Below, one piece after another: positions 1 to 10,639 of a stretch of DNA of 64,000 nucleotides. Both the position numbers and the translations under genes were made by a program. Position 1 is the first letter of the stretch; every line of letters begins with the position of its first letter. The notes beneath the pieces were generated by a model. It saw only the letters and a program-made list of their open reading frames with translations, had not been told where the DNA came from and did no database searches. This DNA comes from Dama dama. Its lineage: Eukaryota > Chordata > Mammalia > Artiodactyla > Cervidae. The stretch is from the NCBI RefSeq assembly GCF_033118175.1, contig NC_083698.1, positions 66,619,001 through 66,683,000 on the forward strand, written 5' to 3'.

Positions 1-604
1 GGCCTGGAAGGTCTCAAGACATGTGAGCTCTCAGCACCCGAGAAGCTCTGCAGAGTCAACGTGGAGGATGAATGAGGAGCTGATTAAATGGGCTTCTGCT
101 CCTAATCCTGTCCCTGGGTGCCACTTGCACATTAGAGTGAAGACCCAGTTTTCACACTTAAGGCACTGCAGTTCAAAGTAGAGAACACAAGTCCCATAGA
201 AGAAATGTCACAAAATGCAGTAGGGCACAAAGGAAAGAACAGGAAATGCTTGAGGTAACAGTGGAGAGGAGTTAGAACTTAACAGCAAATGACTTGAAAA
301 AAATGAAGGGATGCATTCTGGGTCAAAAGCAGGAAAGAACCGGCTATTTGGGGAAGAGGAAGGGAGAAAGTCAAAGTAGCAAAGTAGGCTCCAGGTGTGG
401 GCCAGCTGGAGAGATGAACTCAGAACGGGGAGCTGCATCAGATGGGGAGCCTTGAACAACAAAACAGCAAACTGGTAGCCAATGAGGAGCCCCGGGGGGG
501 CTTCCCAGATGAAAACGGGAAAGAACAAGGCATGCTCTGGAGACAAAGCACAGAGAAGTAAGTTAGGAAGGGGCACTGGCGTGCCTCCAGCCCCCGCTTG
601 ACTT

Positions 605-800
605 AACAGCAGCTGCTAACATGGAGGGCTTACCAAGTGCCAACCCCAAAGAACATGTGTGATCTCTTTAATCCTCCTGAAGGAACTCTTACCAACCCAT
701 TTCACAGATAAGGGAGCCAAGGCACAGGGAGGCTAACAAGTGTGCTCCGGATCATAGAAGCAGGCAGCAGTGAAGCTCCGGGGCCAGCACACTGACCAGA
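605..800 (-). repeat. MIR SINE fragment
   Basis: The order of motifs is that of a reversed MIR: cattle-wide eroded 'taccaagtgcc', 'atcctcctgaaggaac', 'ttcacagataagggag', 'caaggcacagggaggc'. Much diverged; edges approximate. Confidence 0.6.
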
Positions 801-1134
801 GGGGCAGGCCTGGGCCCCGTGCTCCGACTCTGAGTGGAGCTGAGAAGTAGGGCGAGCAAAGGGGAGACTCATACAGTGTAGAGATGATGTCTCTGTAACC
901 TACCACGTCAGGTCAAGGGCTGACTGGAAGAAGTCTGGGGTTCCTTGGGGTTGTGGCACAACAAGCCAGCCAAAAACCAGCTTTGCTCAAGAACTTACAC
1001 CAAGTCCTTCTGCAAATGGTCCCACGCGTAGTCCAGCTGCTTCTAGACACCTCGGACTTGCAACAACTGGTACCTAGTTGGTAAGCAAGTGGAACACCCC
1101 CGAGAGTTCCCAGAAAGGGGAGATGGTGACAGCA

Positions 1135-1571
1135 TAATGGATTGAACTGAGTCCCTCAAAATTGATGTGTTCCAAGTCAGAACCCTCAGTACCGCAGAAT
1201 GTGACCTTATTTGGAAACTGGGCCGTTGCTGATGTAATTGGTTAGGATGAGAAGGTGGGCCCCTAATCCTATATGACTGGTGTCCTATAAAGAGGGAAAT
1301 CTGGCTACAGGCATGCTTACAGGGACAAGGCCATGTGAAGAAGGCAGAGACTGGGCTGATGCAGTAAAAAGCAAGGGCTGCCGAAGACTGCCAGCAAATG
1401 ACCAGAAACCAGGAGTGAGGCCTGGAACCTCACCCTCATCATCACAGCCTGGAACCTCAGAACTGCTGAGACCCTATCTCCACCTTTTCCCCTCCAGAAC
1501 TGTGAGACAGGAAACTTCTGTTAAGTCTCCTGGTTCATGCTACTTTGTCGCAGCAGCCCTAAGACACTAAT
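1135..1571 (+). mobile_element. MLT1-type (ERVL-MaLR) solo LTR
   Basis: Matches the MLT1A/B pattern in order: ggattgaactgagtccctc, gtgaccttatttggaaac, tgactggtgtcctataaag, ccatgtgaagaaggcag, ccagaactgtgagacagg and a terminal 'cagccctaagacactaa'. No internal proviral sequence adjoins it. Its last bases (taatacag) continue beyond the Bov-tA inserted at 1572. Confidence 0.8.
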
Positions 1572-1777
1572 GGGCTTCCCGGGAGGCTCAGTGGCAAAGA
1601 ATCCCTCTGCCAATGCAGGAGACACGGGCTCGATCCCTGGGTCAGGAAGATCCCCTGAAGAAGGAAATGGCAACCCACTCCAGTATTCTAGGAAATCCCA
1701 TGGACATAGCAGCCTGGCGGGCTACAGTCCATAGGGCAGCAAAGAGTCGGACACGACTGAGCAACTGAGCAGCAACA
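1572..1777 (+). mobile_element. Bov-tA SINE, inserted at the end of the MLT1 LTR
   Basis: Begins with the tRNA-derived head gggcttcccgggaggctcag and continues through ccactccagtattct, gggctacagtccatagg and gtcggacacgactgagcaac. Direct repeats ACACTAAT at 1564-1571 and 1778-1785 are the target-site duplication. Confidence 0.92.
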
Positions 1778-2626
1778 ACACTAATACAGTGACCCATGCT
1801 ATTCTTCCCCATAAGATCAGAGGTGCATCTTCACTGCATATTTTAGTAAGTAAAAAGTCTGCAGTGAAACACTGTACTGCAATGCATATCATTACACAAA
1901 AGACTATTTCTGTATCATGGCTGTAAGTTGAAAACAGTTAAGTGTTTGAAATTTCATCTATCTCCAACTGCCCAGGCATCAGGGACTATCTTTGATTTTG
2001 AAACAAAAACCAACTTTAACAATCAAGGACCTACTTTCTCTTCCCTTTATGTACTCTTAGAAGCAAATATTGACTGTATTAGATTCTTCCTGTGACCTGA
2101 AGAAACCAATTCCAAAGGTCAGAGGTCCTGCTGGACCCCTCAACCAGCAGAAGGTCCCCGTCTGTCCCACGTCATGTCCCACAGCATGAAACCACATCAA
2201 GATGACCACAAGTCCTCTCAGTTTTAAAGTGGCAAAATATGCTCACACATTCAATTCTGCAACTACTGTTGATTTCTTTGTTTAACCAGTGCATGACTTT
2301 GAAGAACATGTGCCTCATAAGTTGTGAGTGAATGGTTGTGGTTAGGAAGGGAAGCTTGTCTGCCCTGGGGAATTCCACATACTGTTTGCAACTAATGATT
2401 AGCCTCACTAAGAAATGAAACCAAAGCTGTACTTCCTTTGATAACTTGGAAAATCCCCTACTCCAAAATATTTTTGCACATGTACAAAAATTATGGCAAG
2501 TTATACTATAAAACCAGAATCTCCTACAACTCAAATGTAAGCCTCCAGAATTGTCTGTAACAAACTTAAGATGTTCTTATGTCACAGCACTCCCTCTCTT
2601 TGAAGTTAACCTTGAGCGTTTAAGAC

Positions 2627-2840
2627 GGGACAGGCACAGTTCTAAGCCTATTCCATGATATGAATTGTTTAATTCTCACAACAACCCCCTGCAGTAGGCA
2701 GGTTAATAATAACCTATATTATTCCTATTGTGCAGGTGAGAATAAAGCACAGATAGGTTCAGAAATGGCCCAAGGTCACAGAGCAATGCATGGTGGAACT
2801 GGGATCCCAAACCAGGCAGTCTGGTTCCAACCCACCCCAC
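2627..2840 (-). repeat. MIR SINE
   Basis: Reverse MIR, well kept: 'ggcacagttctaagcc', 'aattctcacaacaacccc', 'gcccaaggtcacagagc', 'ccaggcagtctggttcc'. Confidence 0.85.
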
Positions 2841-2954
2841 CTCCTCAACAGACAGCCAATCAAGCTAGACACAGAGACAAACAAGACTAAATGTTGAGTG
2901 GGGCGGGTTAAGGAGGGTGTGTTGAGGATGGGGGCAAAAGAAGAAAACAATCAC

Positions 2955-3110
2955 ATCCCAGGCACTAGGCTGGCACTTCACACATGCTTTTCCCACTTAA
3001 TGGGCACAGCACCCGAGGGAAGCATTACTCCCCCACTCAACAGATGAGACACTGAGGCCTGAAGGGGTTAAGGTAGCCCGTATGAGGGCACATGATTATG
3101 TGATGCCCCC
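2955..3110 (-). repeat. MIR SINE fragment
   Basis: Reverse MIR core: 'caggcactaggctggcac', 'caacagatgagacactgagg', 'ggggttaaggtagcccg'. Confidence 0.65.
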
Positions 3111-3369
3111 ACACCCAGGTTTGCTGATTGCGAAAACCAGAGCTGTTTTGTTTTTTCAGCCCATTTCCTCCAGTCATGGTTTCCAACTGTAACTTCGGCA
3201 TTGTGGATGGTACAATTTGCTTTTTAAAGTCAGTCCAGCAGTGGAGAGCAGTGGTGCTGGGGTCAGGAATGGGGGACATGCCCATTCCAGCTGCACGCTT
3301 GCACAGAAAACCAGAGTGCAGTGGAGATGCTTAATGTGCCACCCTGGGGGTCAGGGGGGCTCAGGGTCT

Positions 3370-3505
3370 AGATCCACTTCTGGTACTAACTAACTCTGCT
3401 GGTTTAGCCAAGCCCCTCAACCTCACTGGATCTCTATTTTCCAAGTATAAATTGGATATAAGGATGCCTGGTCCGTGGACCTCACAAGGGGCATGTAAAA
3501 GCTGT
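3370..3505 (+). repeat. MIR SINE fragment, forward
   Basis: Weak forward MIR: 'ccaagcccctcaacctc', 'ctctattttccaagtataaa', 'ggacctcacaaggggc'. Low identity. Confidence 0.45.
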
Positions 3506-5197
3506 TACCAATACAGGTGAACTGGCTGTGAAAACTGTAAGGTGCTCGACAGCTAATCATCGCCAGAATGAACAAAACGAGGTCATCCCGGCAGCTACCA
3601 CAGTCCCGCAGGTCGGCACATGCCAGCTGGGGTAGATGATACCAGGAGAATGGCCTGGGGTGAACCTCACCCTCTCCCTTAGGAAATCTGGGCTCAGGGC
3701 ATCCAAGGTCTGGCTCTGCCTAGCTTTCCCCCATGGCAGCCTTGCTGGTGTAAAGAGATATCAACCAGGAGAGCCTGGGCAGGGGAGCGAAGTCCTTGAA
3801 GAGCAGCCTCCTGTGCCTCCAGGTCCTTGCACACCTCGCAGGCCGGCTGGCACCGAGCAGTGATGGGGGAAGGGTGCCATCTGGGACAGCATCCAACACT
3901 GGGTTTCATCCCTGGGTGGCACGGAATCAATCGGGAAGGGGAGCATCACAGAGCGCTCCACCCCTGCAGCGGGAGGGACTCAGGTGAGACCACCCACCGG
4001 AGTGGAGACTGGAGGAGCGAGCAGAAAGGACCTACCCACTCCTACCCTCCGTTTGTTCGAGCCCACAGAGACTCCCCCACCCCCATCCCATTAGTTCCGG
4101 CCCCAGGAAGAGGCAGGGATCGGATACGTTTAACACTGAATCACCCGGCACTTGGGCACAATGACCCCTCCAGGAGAGGGCGGAGAAGCTCGTCTGGCAA
4201 CTGCCTACACAAACAGGGCAATTCTGAAGAGCAGCAAACAAACCAGTCTGGCCCCCTTTTGCATAAGATTGCACTCCACAAAAACAACGTCCAAGGAACT
4301 CTTGCTGATCAATACCAATTGCTAACACTGAGGTTTGGGCCCATTACAGAGGTCCCTTTGGAGGAACTTCGTATAAGGCGATTTTTTGGAAATTGCTATG
4401 CTGTGTCTGTAGACACCAACTCGCCGTTGGGAGCACCAGACACTTCAGTCAACGGATTCTGATGAACTTTGTTTTAAAAGGAAGTTAAACTGAAAGGTTT
4501 GAACCAGGAACCAAAGGAAACTTCTTAGTCACTAGGTGACTGTCAGGGTACCCGTGCTCTTTATGCTAAGGGGTTACACAAGTTCTGGGGGGAGGTGAAT
4601 TGTTAGGTGTGGAGAATCGTTAGGTAAGAGCAGATCGGTCTGTCTGCGGGCCTCGGAGTGGACACTGACCACAGCCCCTTAATCCAGAGAAGCATCAAAA
4701 AACGAACTGCAGTGGGTTAAAATCCGAAGGAGGTGAGCGCGTTGGGCCGGGGAGCGCGGTTAAGAAAAACGTGTATCCTCCCGTAGCCCAAGGCCGCCTT
4801 CGGTTCCGTAAAAAGACATGTCACTTTACACGAGGCACTGAACGAAGACAGTGGGCCAGAAAGTTTCCAGCATACCGTCCTCCCTCTCCACCCCCGAACT
4901 ACTACCCTTGATCGCCGTCAAACACAGGACAGGTGTTCTTTATAACGTAACTGATGACTTCACCCATTTCGTTCCCAAAAGCCTAAGAGCCACAGCGACA
5001 GCACTAAGCTTTCTTCGGTCGAATTCACAAAAAGGAGAGGCTCACAGTTGTCCGCAAACCTGCAAACCCCACCCCGCCGGGGGCGCAGGGTGGAGGTGCG
5101 CAGGCGTGCCCCCCCCCCCCCACCCCGCTCTACCCGCCACAACCAGGGCTCCGGGCCAGGTCCCCCAGCTCCCGCTCGCGTCCCGCTCTCCTGTTAC

Positions 5198-5785
5198 CTC
5201 GCTCGCGTGTTCGCCAGCGTCCGACACTTGAGCCGTCGGTTCCGCGGGTGCCTTCTCCTCCTCCCCGGCGGCCAACGGGCTACTCTGAACCGCTCGCGGA
5301 CCCCCGCCGCCACCCGGAGCAGCCTGGCTAACGCCGTCCACGCCGGCACCCACTCCCCCGGCAGACGAAGCGGCTGCGGCGCCGAGCAGCGCGTGCGTCC
5401 CGTCGGCGTCGCCTGCAGCCACGCTGTGCACCAGCCACGCGTCCACTCGGGTGCTGGGGATAAAGGGGACCCCCAGCGCGCGCACCTCCCGGAGCAGCCG
5501 GCCTTCTGGCGGCGCCGCTGGGTCCCGCTCCCAGCACTTGGGGTGCAGCAGTTCCGCGCGCCCCCACCCTCCCGAGGCCGGGAAAGGACTGAGCGCGGAG
5601 ATGTGGCTCGTCTGGCCGTTCCGGAGCAGCAGCTCATCTCCAAGCAGAGTGCGCGGCGCAAACAGCAGGTAGAGGTCTAGGTCTAGGTCTAGGTCCAGGT
5701 CCAGGCGGAGCTCCGCCAAGCTCAGCAGGATGGTGAAGTGAAGAAGGCTGCCGCCGTCCGACCACCACGGCTTCAAGTACTTCAT
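5198..5785 (-). CDS. NFE2L3: NFE2L3 (NRF3) exon 1, N-terminal 196 codons; rest of gene off the left edge
   Basis: NFE2L3 is a CNC-bZIP transcription factor. It is held in the ER membrane through its N-terminus and, after release by proteolysis, pairs with small MAF proteins at antioxidant/MARE elements. Only exon 1 is here, so the bZIP domain is absent. Recognition rests on close similarity to the remembered human N-terminus: the start MKYLKPWWSDGG, a hydrophobic stretch at about residues 13-28, then YLL, LLREVRALGVPF, DAWLVHSVAAG, and EEEKAPAEPTAQV near the end. The ATG at 5785-5783 is chosen because it matches the human start; the frame stays open upstream but that part is GC-rich UTR. The exon ends GAG|GTAACA at 5198/5197, a good donor in phase 0, where the human protein also has its first junction. 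The segment at residues 28-38 has five Leu-Asp units against about two in human. Nothing is broken in the exon. Confidence 0.93.
5673..5702 (-). repeat. Hexanucleotide repeat coding (Leu-Asp)5 in NFE2L3
   Basis: Five in-frame 6-bp units on the plus strand, three AGGTCT followed by two AGGTCC, read on the minus strand as CTG/CTA GAC, that is Leu-Asp five times. The units differ only at a synonymous third base. The tract follows the N-terminal hydrophobic segment of the protein. Confidence 0.9.
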
Positions 5786-6412
5786 CCCCCGCCGCGCGTC
5801 CGAGGACGCCCCGGCCGGCGCCCGCTGATCCCAGCGCTCAGGCCGCAGCTCTGGCACGTGGGGGCCCCGCGCGCCGCCGGCACCTGTCCGGAAGAGAGAG
5901 CGGCGAAACAATGGACCTGGGTGCGCAGCGGCCGTCGCGGGCCCCCGGAGCAGGGCACAAAGGCGGCCCCACCGCAGCCGGCTGGGTACCTGCGGCTGCG
6001 GGGTGGCGGAGGAGGAGCCACCTGCGGTCAGAGCTCGCCCTCTCGGGCTGCCCCGCAGCCCCAAGCTGCAGCCAGGCTCCGCCCGGGGCCGCGGGCGCCG
6101 CCGCCGGGGACACGCCCACGGCCGCCCGTGGGAGGGGCCCGCGCGGGGCGGGGCCCCCGCGCTCAAAGGCTCTTTATTCCGGGGGAACGCAAAGCTTCCT
6201 GGGAGCAGAAGTAGTTCTGGGCGCGAAGTGGCCTCCAATCCCGTGGTCATGGGCTGGGCGGTTGTGGCTGAAACCGCGGGGTGGAAGTAGGGGGTCCGGG
6301 GTAAAGGTGGGTAGGAAGGGACAGGCTGTATAGACTGAGGGAGGGGGGGAGGGCGGAAAGTCGAGGCACTGGGCGGCATGCAGAGGGCTTCCACCCACGT
6401 GAGAACACTCAG

Positions 6413-6580
6413 CTGGCACAGTAGGTTCATATCCCAGCGCCACTATCTACCAGTTGTGTGACCTTGAAAAGTTACTTCTCTGTGCCTCAGTTTTCTTATC
6501 TGTAAAATGGGGATAAAAGTACCTGTTCAATAGGATGTGGGGAGATCAGAGACAATGTATTGTAAAGCCGACAGTTTGAC
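6413..6580 (+). repeat. MIR SINE
   Basis: Forward MIR core is clear: 'ccagttgtgtgaccttg', 'tctctgtgcctcagtttt', 'atctgtaaaatggggataaa'. It marks the upstream edge of the CpG island. Confidence 0.85.
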
Positions 6581-6719
6581 ATATAGATTTCAAAGTTGCC
6601 ATAAGGATCAAACAGAACTGTTGTCTGTTCCCTCCCGCCTCTCCCAGGCTTGCCCTGCGAGAGGCTAGGCCCTCCCTCGCCATCTCCTTTGCTCCTTAAG
6701 TGAGAGTTAAGAGCAGTGC

Positions 6720-6885
6720 TCTATCGTTACCCTGTAGACGTCCAAATCCCCCCTCTACTGCTTACTAGCGTGGACCTTGGACAAATCGGTCACTCTCAGT
6801 ACGTGTTTCCTCACTGTGAAGTGTGACTAATGAGAGCACCCCTTCAGGACACCTGTTGTGACCCCTAAATGAGGTGTGTACACCA
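6720..6885 (+). repeat. MIR SINE, diverged
   Basis: Second forward MIR-like piece: 'ctactgcttactagcg', 'accttggacaaatcggtcac', 'tgtttcctcactgtgaag'. Confidence 0.5.
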
Positions 6886-7910
6886 CCAACCACAGCTCTG
6901 GGTAGGTAGGAAGTGGCCTCAGAGTGTTATCCATCATTTGTATTACCCATCCTCCAAGGCTTAAGCCAAAGATATATCCTTTGAATTTTCACCATTTGGA
7001 ATTCTCTTCCCCCATCTGTTCTCCCACAGTGATTTCTCCATATGCCAACATTGCAACACTTGGCACATTTCACTTTGCATTGTAGTTGAAATTGACCTGA
7101 TTTGTCCATTATACATTCTTGAGGGCAAAAAAAAAAAAACCCTATTTGGCTTACCTTAGTGCTCAGCACTGGGCCTTGCCATTGTAAGTTTTGCTAACTC
7201 ACTCCCTTTCTGGGGAGAGGGCAGGGAGGGAGAGGGTGGGCATGCCCAGCTGAGGGTTGGCAATTGTGTAAGAAGCTGAGCAAGAGTTGTGTTTAAAGGC
7301 CCCTTCCTCCACCCGGATTTCTCCTCTGTCTTGGGGCTAATGAGAACTCCACACCAGACGCCAGTTTGCTCTATGAGAACCAGGGTAGCAGAAGCAGACT
7401 TCTGAAAAGGCGGCTTCTACTTTAAGCCCTGGAGAGTGGGTTATCAGGTGTGAAGAGGCTGGAAGAGAGATGCTCTGCCAGGTTAGTGAGGTTTGGGACA
7501 CTTAGTCCCTGGACAGGGATTCGGGTTCTGGGGCTTGGTTAACATCTGCTGAATTCAGACATCTAGCTCAGTGTTTTCTGAGGACCCACTGAACTGCCTG
7601 ATGTTGTGAAGGGTAGGAAAGGGAGTACATTTGCTCTGTAAGTTTATGGTCTCATTGGGGAGCGAAAGAATGTTCTCCAATGCCTAAATATTTTGGAGAT
7701 GTAAATGACCATAAATTAAGTGCCGTAAACCAGATGAGGACAGAGGTGGTACCTTCTTCAGGGTAGTATCTCTCAGAAACTTGCACTCAGTCAGTACTCA
7801 AAATACAGTGTTTTCCAGTGGAATTGAATCTTTTACACTTGAGATGTGTTTTGAAGGATCTGAATAGATGAACAAGAGGAAGGACCTTCAAACTTCCTGA
7901 TATAGTTAGG
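6886..7910. other. No gene seen; proximal upstream flank of NFE2L3
   Basis: Mostly unique sequence with an A12 run near 7128. No recognisable exon or young repeat. A MIR-like scrap (cacctgtaaaatgtgagc) sits near 7930, next to the BovB fragment. Confidence 0.5.
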
Positions 7911-7977
7911 GAAGGGGCTGACTCCTCACCTGTAAAATGTGAGCTGATAATGATAGTATCTGTCAGGCTTATAGTTC

Positions 7978-8655
7978 GGTCACTAAGTTGCATCTGAATC
8001 TTTGAGACCCCACAGACTACAGCACATCAGGCTCTTCTGTTCTTTACTCTCTTCCAGAGTTTGCTCAGATTCGTGTCCGTTGAGTCGGTGATGCTATTAA
8101 CCATCTCATCCTCTTCTGCCACCCCTTCTCCTTTTGCCCTCTTCTTTCCCAGCATTTGGGTCTTTTCTAGTGAGTTGACTCGTCGAATCAGGTGGCTAAA
8201 ATATTGGAGTTTCAGCTTCAGTCCTTCCAATGAATATTCGGGGTTAATTTCCTTTACGATTGACTGGTTTGATCTCCTCACGGTCCAAGGGACATTCAAG
8301 AGTCTTCTCTAGCACCACAGTTCAAAAGCATTAATTCTTCAGCACTTAGCCTTCTTTATATTCCAATTCTCACATCCATATATGATTATTGGAAAAACCA
8401 TAGCTTTGACTATATGGACCTTCGTTGGCAAAGTGATATCTCTACTTTTTAATACACTGTCTAGGTTTGTCATAGCTTTCCTTCCAAGAATCAAGCATCT
8501 TTTAATTTCATGGCTGCAGTCACTGTCTGCAGTGATTTTGGAGCCCAAGAAGATAAAATCTGTCACTGCTTCCAATTTTTCCCCTTCTATTTGCTATAAA
8601 GTGATGGGACCAGATGCCATGATCTTAGTTTTTTTAATGTTGAGTCAGACTGCAC
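7978..8655 (-). mobile_element. BovB LINE 3' fragment, diverged
   Basis: Reversed BovB 3' region. Minus-strand translation keeps reverse-transcriptase C-terminal blocks: 'FIFLGSKITADSDCSHEIKR' then 'TLPTKVHIVKAMVFP' and 'IIYGCENWNIKKA', followed by a tail block 'SLEKTQMLGKKRAKGEGV'. Frameshifts and substitutions make it an older copy than the one at 13 kb. It carries no intact gene. Confidence 0.85.
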
Positions 8656-8948
8656 AATTCAAATCTGTGGCTTACAGACTGGTGAGAATGAGGCACAGAA
8701 AGGACCTTGAGGTCAAATATTAAACAGGGGACTCATAATCAATCCTACATACCTTTGACCTTCAACATAACGAAAGATCCCATTTTTAGGAAGTCAGAGA
8801 GAGTGGAGAATAGGTTTTTTGTTTGTTTGAGGTTTAAAAAAATTTTTTTTCTAGAATCCCTATTCCCAGGAATAGCCAAGTGAAAAGTACGGATCGCTGA
8901 CTTGTAAAAGCCCTGAAAAGTCATCTGTGTTTATTCAAATCCTTAAAC

Positions 8949-9222
8949 CAGTGCCACTCAAAGGATGGTCCATAACTGAGATTAGTCCATAAACTACTAT
9001 TTGTTTCTGGTCCAGATGAGGTAAGTAATAGAATTGAATGTTTAGAAATGTTTACAGTCTTTTGACATTGTTGTAACAACCAAGCCATGATCAATGGGTT
9101 TGCTTTTATACTGCTTAATTTTTCTAGAAATGAATTTTTTTATTGTACAAAAGTACTGACCTATAACTGGGGAAAGAAAGCTGATCTATCACCAGGATTA
9201 GTTTGAGAAGCACTGCTTTAAA
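8949..9222. mobile_element. Non-autonomous hAT (MER-type) DNA transposon
   Basis: Terminal inverted repeats are visible: CAGTGCCACTCAAAGG at the left, and TTTGAGAAGCACTG at the right (9206-9219 region). The inside is AT-rich without a transposase frame. Family name uncertain. Confidence 0.6.
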
Positions 9223-9395
9223 TGCATTCTTGTGAGGCAGACATGTTCTGAGATGACTTCCTGTCCTCCCCTTTCCTCGGGTGTGGGCTGATCATGGTTA
9301 CTTGATTCTAACAAATAGAGTATGGCCAAAGTGATGCAATGTCATTTCCAAGATTAGGTTATAAAAAGACTGTGTCTTATGTCTAGCTTACTATC

Positions 9396-10060
9396 CTAGT
9401 CTGTTTGGGCTGCTATAACAAAATACTATAGAACTGGGTAACTTATAAACAGCAGAAGTTTATTGCTTACAGTCCTGGAAGCTGAAAGAACAAGGTCAGG
9501 GTGCCGGCATGGTTAGTCTGGTGAGAGCCCTCGTCTGGGTTGCAAACAGCTGGCTTCTTGTATCCTCACAGAGTGGAAGGGACAAGGGAGCTTTCTAAGT
9601 GGCTTTTTAAAAATTAATTATTTATTTTTGGTCTTCCTGGGTCTTCCTTTCTTCGTGGGCTCTTCCCTAGTTGTGGCGATTGGGGGTTCCTTTCCGTTTG
9701 TCATTGCGGTGGCTTCTCTTGTTGCAGAGCATGGGCCCTAGGGCTCTCGGGCTTCAGTAGTTGTGGCTTAGGGGCTCATTAGTTGCGGTTCCCTGGGGCT
9801 CGAGCGCAGGTTCAGTAGCTATGGTGTGCAGGCTTAGTTGCCCTGTGGCATGTGGGATTTTCCCAGACCAGGGATCTAACCACATCAGCAGGAGAACTCA
9901 TTACCACTGAACCACCAAGGAAACCCCTCAACAGCTTTCTTAAGGGGCCTCATCGCCTAATCACCTTCCAAAGGCCCCACTTTCGAATACCATCACCTTA
10001 GGGGTTAGGTATCAACACATGGATTTGGGGGGAACACAAGCATTCAGACCACAGCCCTTA
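9396..10060 (-). mobile_element. MaLR (MST/MLT1-like) LTR, reversed, inside the MLT1
   Basis: Reads backward as a MaLR LTR. On the plus strand: 'gggctgctataacaaaatac', 'aacttataaacagcagaag' and 'gtatcctcacagagtgg', then, after the CHR insert, 'ctaatcaccttccaaagg' and 'ataccatcaccttaggggtt'. No internal ERV sequence is joined to it. Confidence 0.7.
9597..9932 (-). mobile_element. CHR-type tRNA SINE (long form), reversed
   Basis: Typical cetartiodactyl CHR-2-like body: 'cttcgtgggctcttccctag', 'gggctctcgggcttcagtag', 'ttagttgcggttccctgggg', and the tRNA head 'ccactgaaccaccaagg' at the right end. AGCTTTCT at 9589-9596 and 9933-9940 is a probable 8-bp target-site duplication. Confidence 0.85.
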
Positions 10061-10125
10061 CCTTCTCTGTGCATCTGTTGCTCTCTCCCTCTTGGAGAGT
10101 AGCCCTATATAGAAGCTCATGTGGC

Positions 10126-10343
10126 TGTGCAAAATTGACTGCTAGTGGGAAGCTGCTGTGTAACACAGGGGACCCCAGCCTGGTGCTCTGTGACGACCTA
10201 GAGGGGTATGATGGGAGGGGCTAGGGAGGCTCAAGGCAGAGGGGTTATATATATAATTATCATTGATTTGTGTTGTTGTGAGGCGGAAACTAACACAACA
10301 TTGTAAAACGATTGTCCTCCGATTAAGAAATTTAAAAAAAAGA
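10126..10343 (+). mobile_element. L1 3' tail (ruminant family), 5'-truncated
   Basis: L1 3' UTR: 'gctgctgtgtaacacaggg', 'gctctgtgacgacctagagg', 'acaacattgtaaaacgattg', ending in an A-rich tail. AGAAGCTCATGTGGC at 10111-10125 and AGAAGCTCATATGGC at 10344-10358 form a 15-bp duplication with one mismatch. Confidence 0.88.
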
Positions 10344-10639
10344 AGAAGCTCATATGGCAAGGCATTGGTATCTTCAACCAACAGCCAGTGAGGATCTGAG
10401 GCCTGCCACAGCCGCTTGACCAAGCTTAAAGCAGGTTCTTCCATGCTTGAGGTTTGAGATGATGGTAGCCCTAGCAAACTCCTTGATCACAGCCTTGTGA
10501 AAGATCCCCAAGTCTAAAGATAAGCTGCACATAGATTCCAACTCAGAAATGACTCTAAGATAATAAATGTTGTTTCAAGCCACTAAGTTGTGGGGTAATT
10601 TGTTACACAGCCTCGTTAACTAACACAATCTGTGTCAGA

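Larger units (their letters stand above)
1..5197 (-). other. 5' part of NFE2L3 intron 1
   Basis: Follows from the donor at 5197. No exon 2 is recognisable. Repeats inside are listed separately. Positions 1-600, 800-1130, 1790-2620 and 3510-4980 hold no recognisable gene or repeat. The 3.8-4.5 kb part has moderate CpG content, and long open frames there look like chance. Confidence 0.8.
4980..6330 (-). promoter_or_regulatory. CpG island with NFE2L3 promoter and 5' UTR
   Basis: A dense run of CpG covers the exon, its presumed 5' UTR (5786 upward) and the first part of intron 1, in contrast to CpG-poor flanks. GC boxes (GGGGCGGGG at 6145-6153) lie upstream of the start codon. An AATAAAG, TATA-like on the minus strand, is at 6173-6179, but its spacing to a start site is unproven and the promoter is more likely of the dispersed CpG type. 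The transcription start cannot be fixed by eye. Confidence 0.8.
9235..10630 (+). mobile_element. MLT1-type LTR, split by three later insertions
   Basis: MLT1 pieces at 9235-9395, about 10060-10125 and 10359-10630 line up as one element: 'aacaaatagagtatggcc' and 'ccaagattaggttataaaa' in the first, 'ctctctccctcttggag' in the second, and 'taataaatgttgtttcaagc' followed by 'gtggggtaatttgttacac' at the end. Between them sit a reversed MaLR LTR, a CHR SINE and an L1 tail. Confidence 0.7.

Noticed and set aside
3827..4462. 211-codon plus-strand open frame in NFE2L3 intron 1
   Set aside because: Low-complexity, Gly/Arg/Ser-rich translation with no recognisable domain, antisense to NFE2L3, no promoter or splice support; probably chance in moderately GC-rich DNA.
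5048..5680. 210-codon plus-strand open frame over the CpG island
   Set aside because: Antisense shadow of NFE2L3 exon 1; GC-rich DNA leaves all frames open.
5786..6430. In-frame upstream extension of the NFE2L3 frame
   Set aside because: Open only because the island is GC-rich; similarity to the human protein begins at the ATG at 5785.
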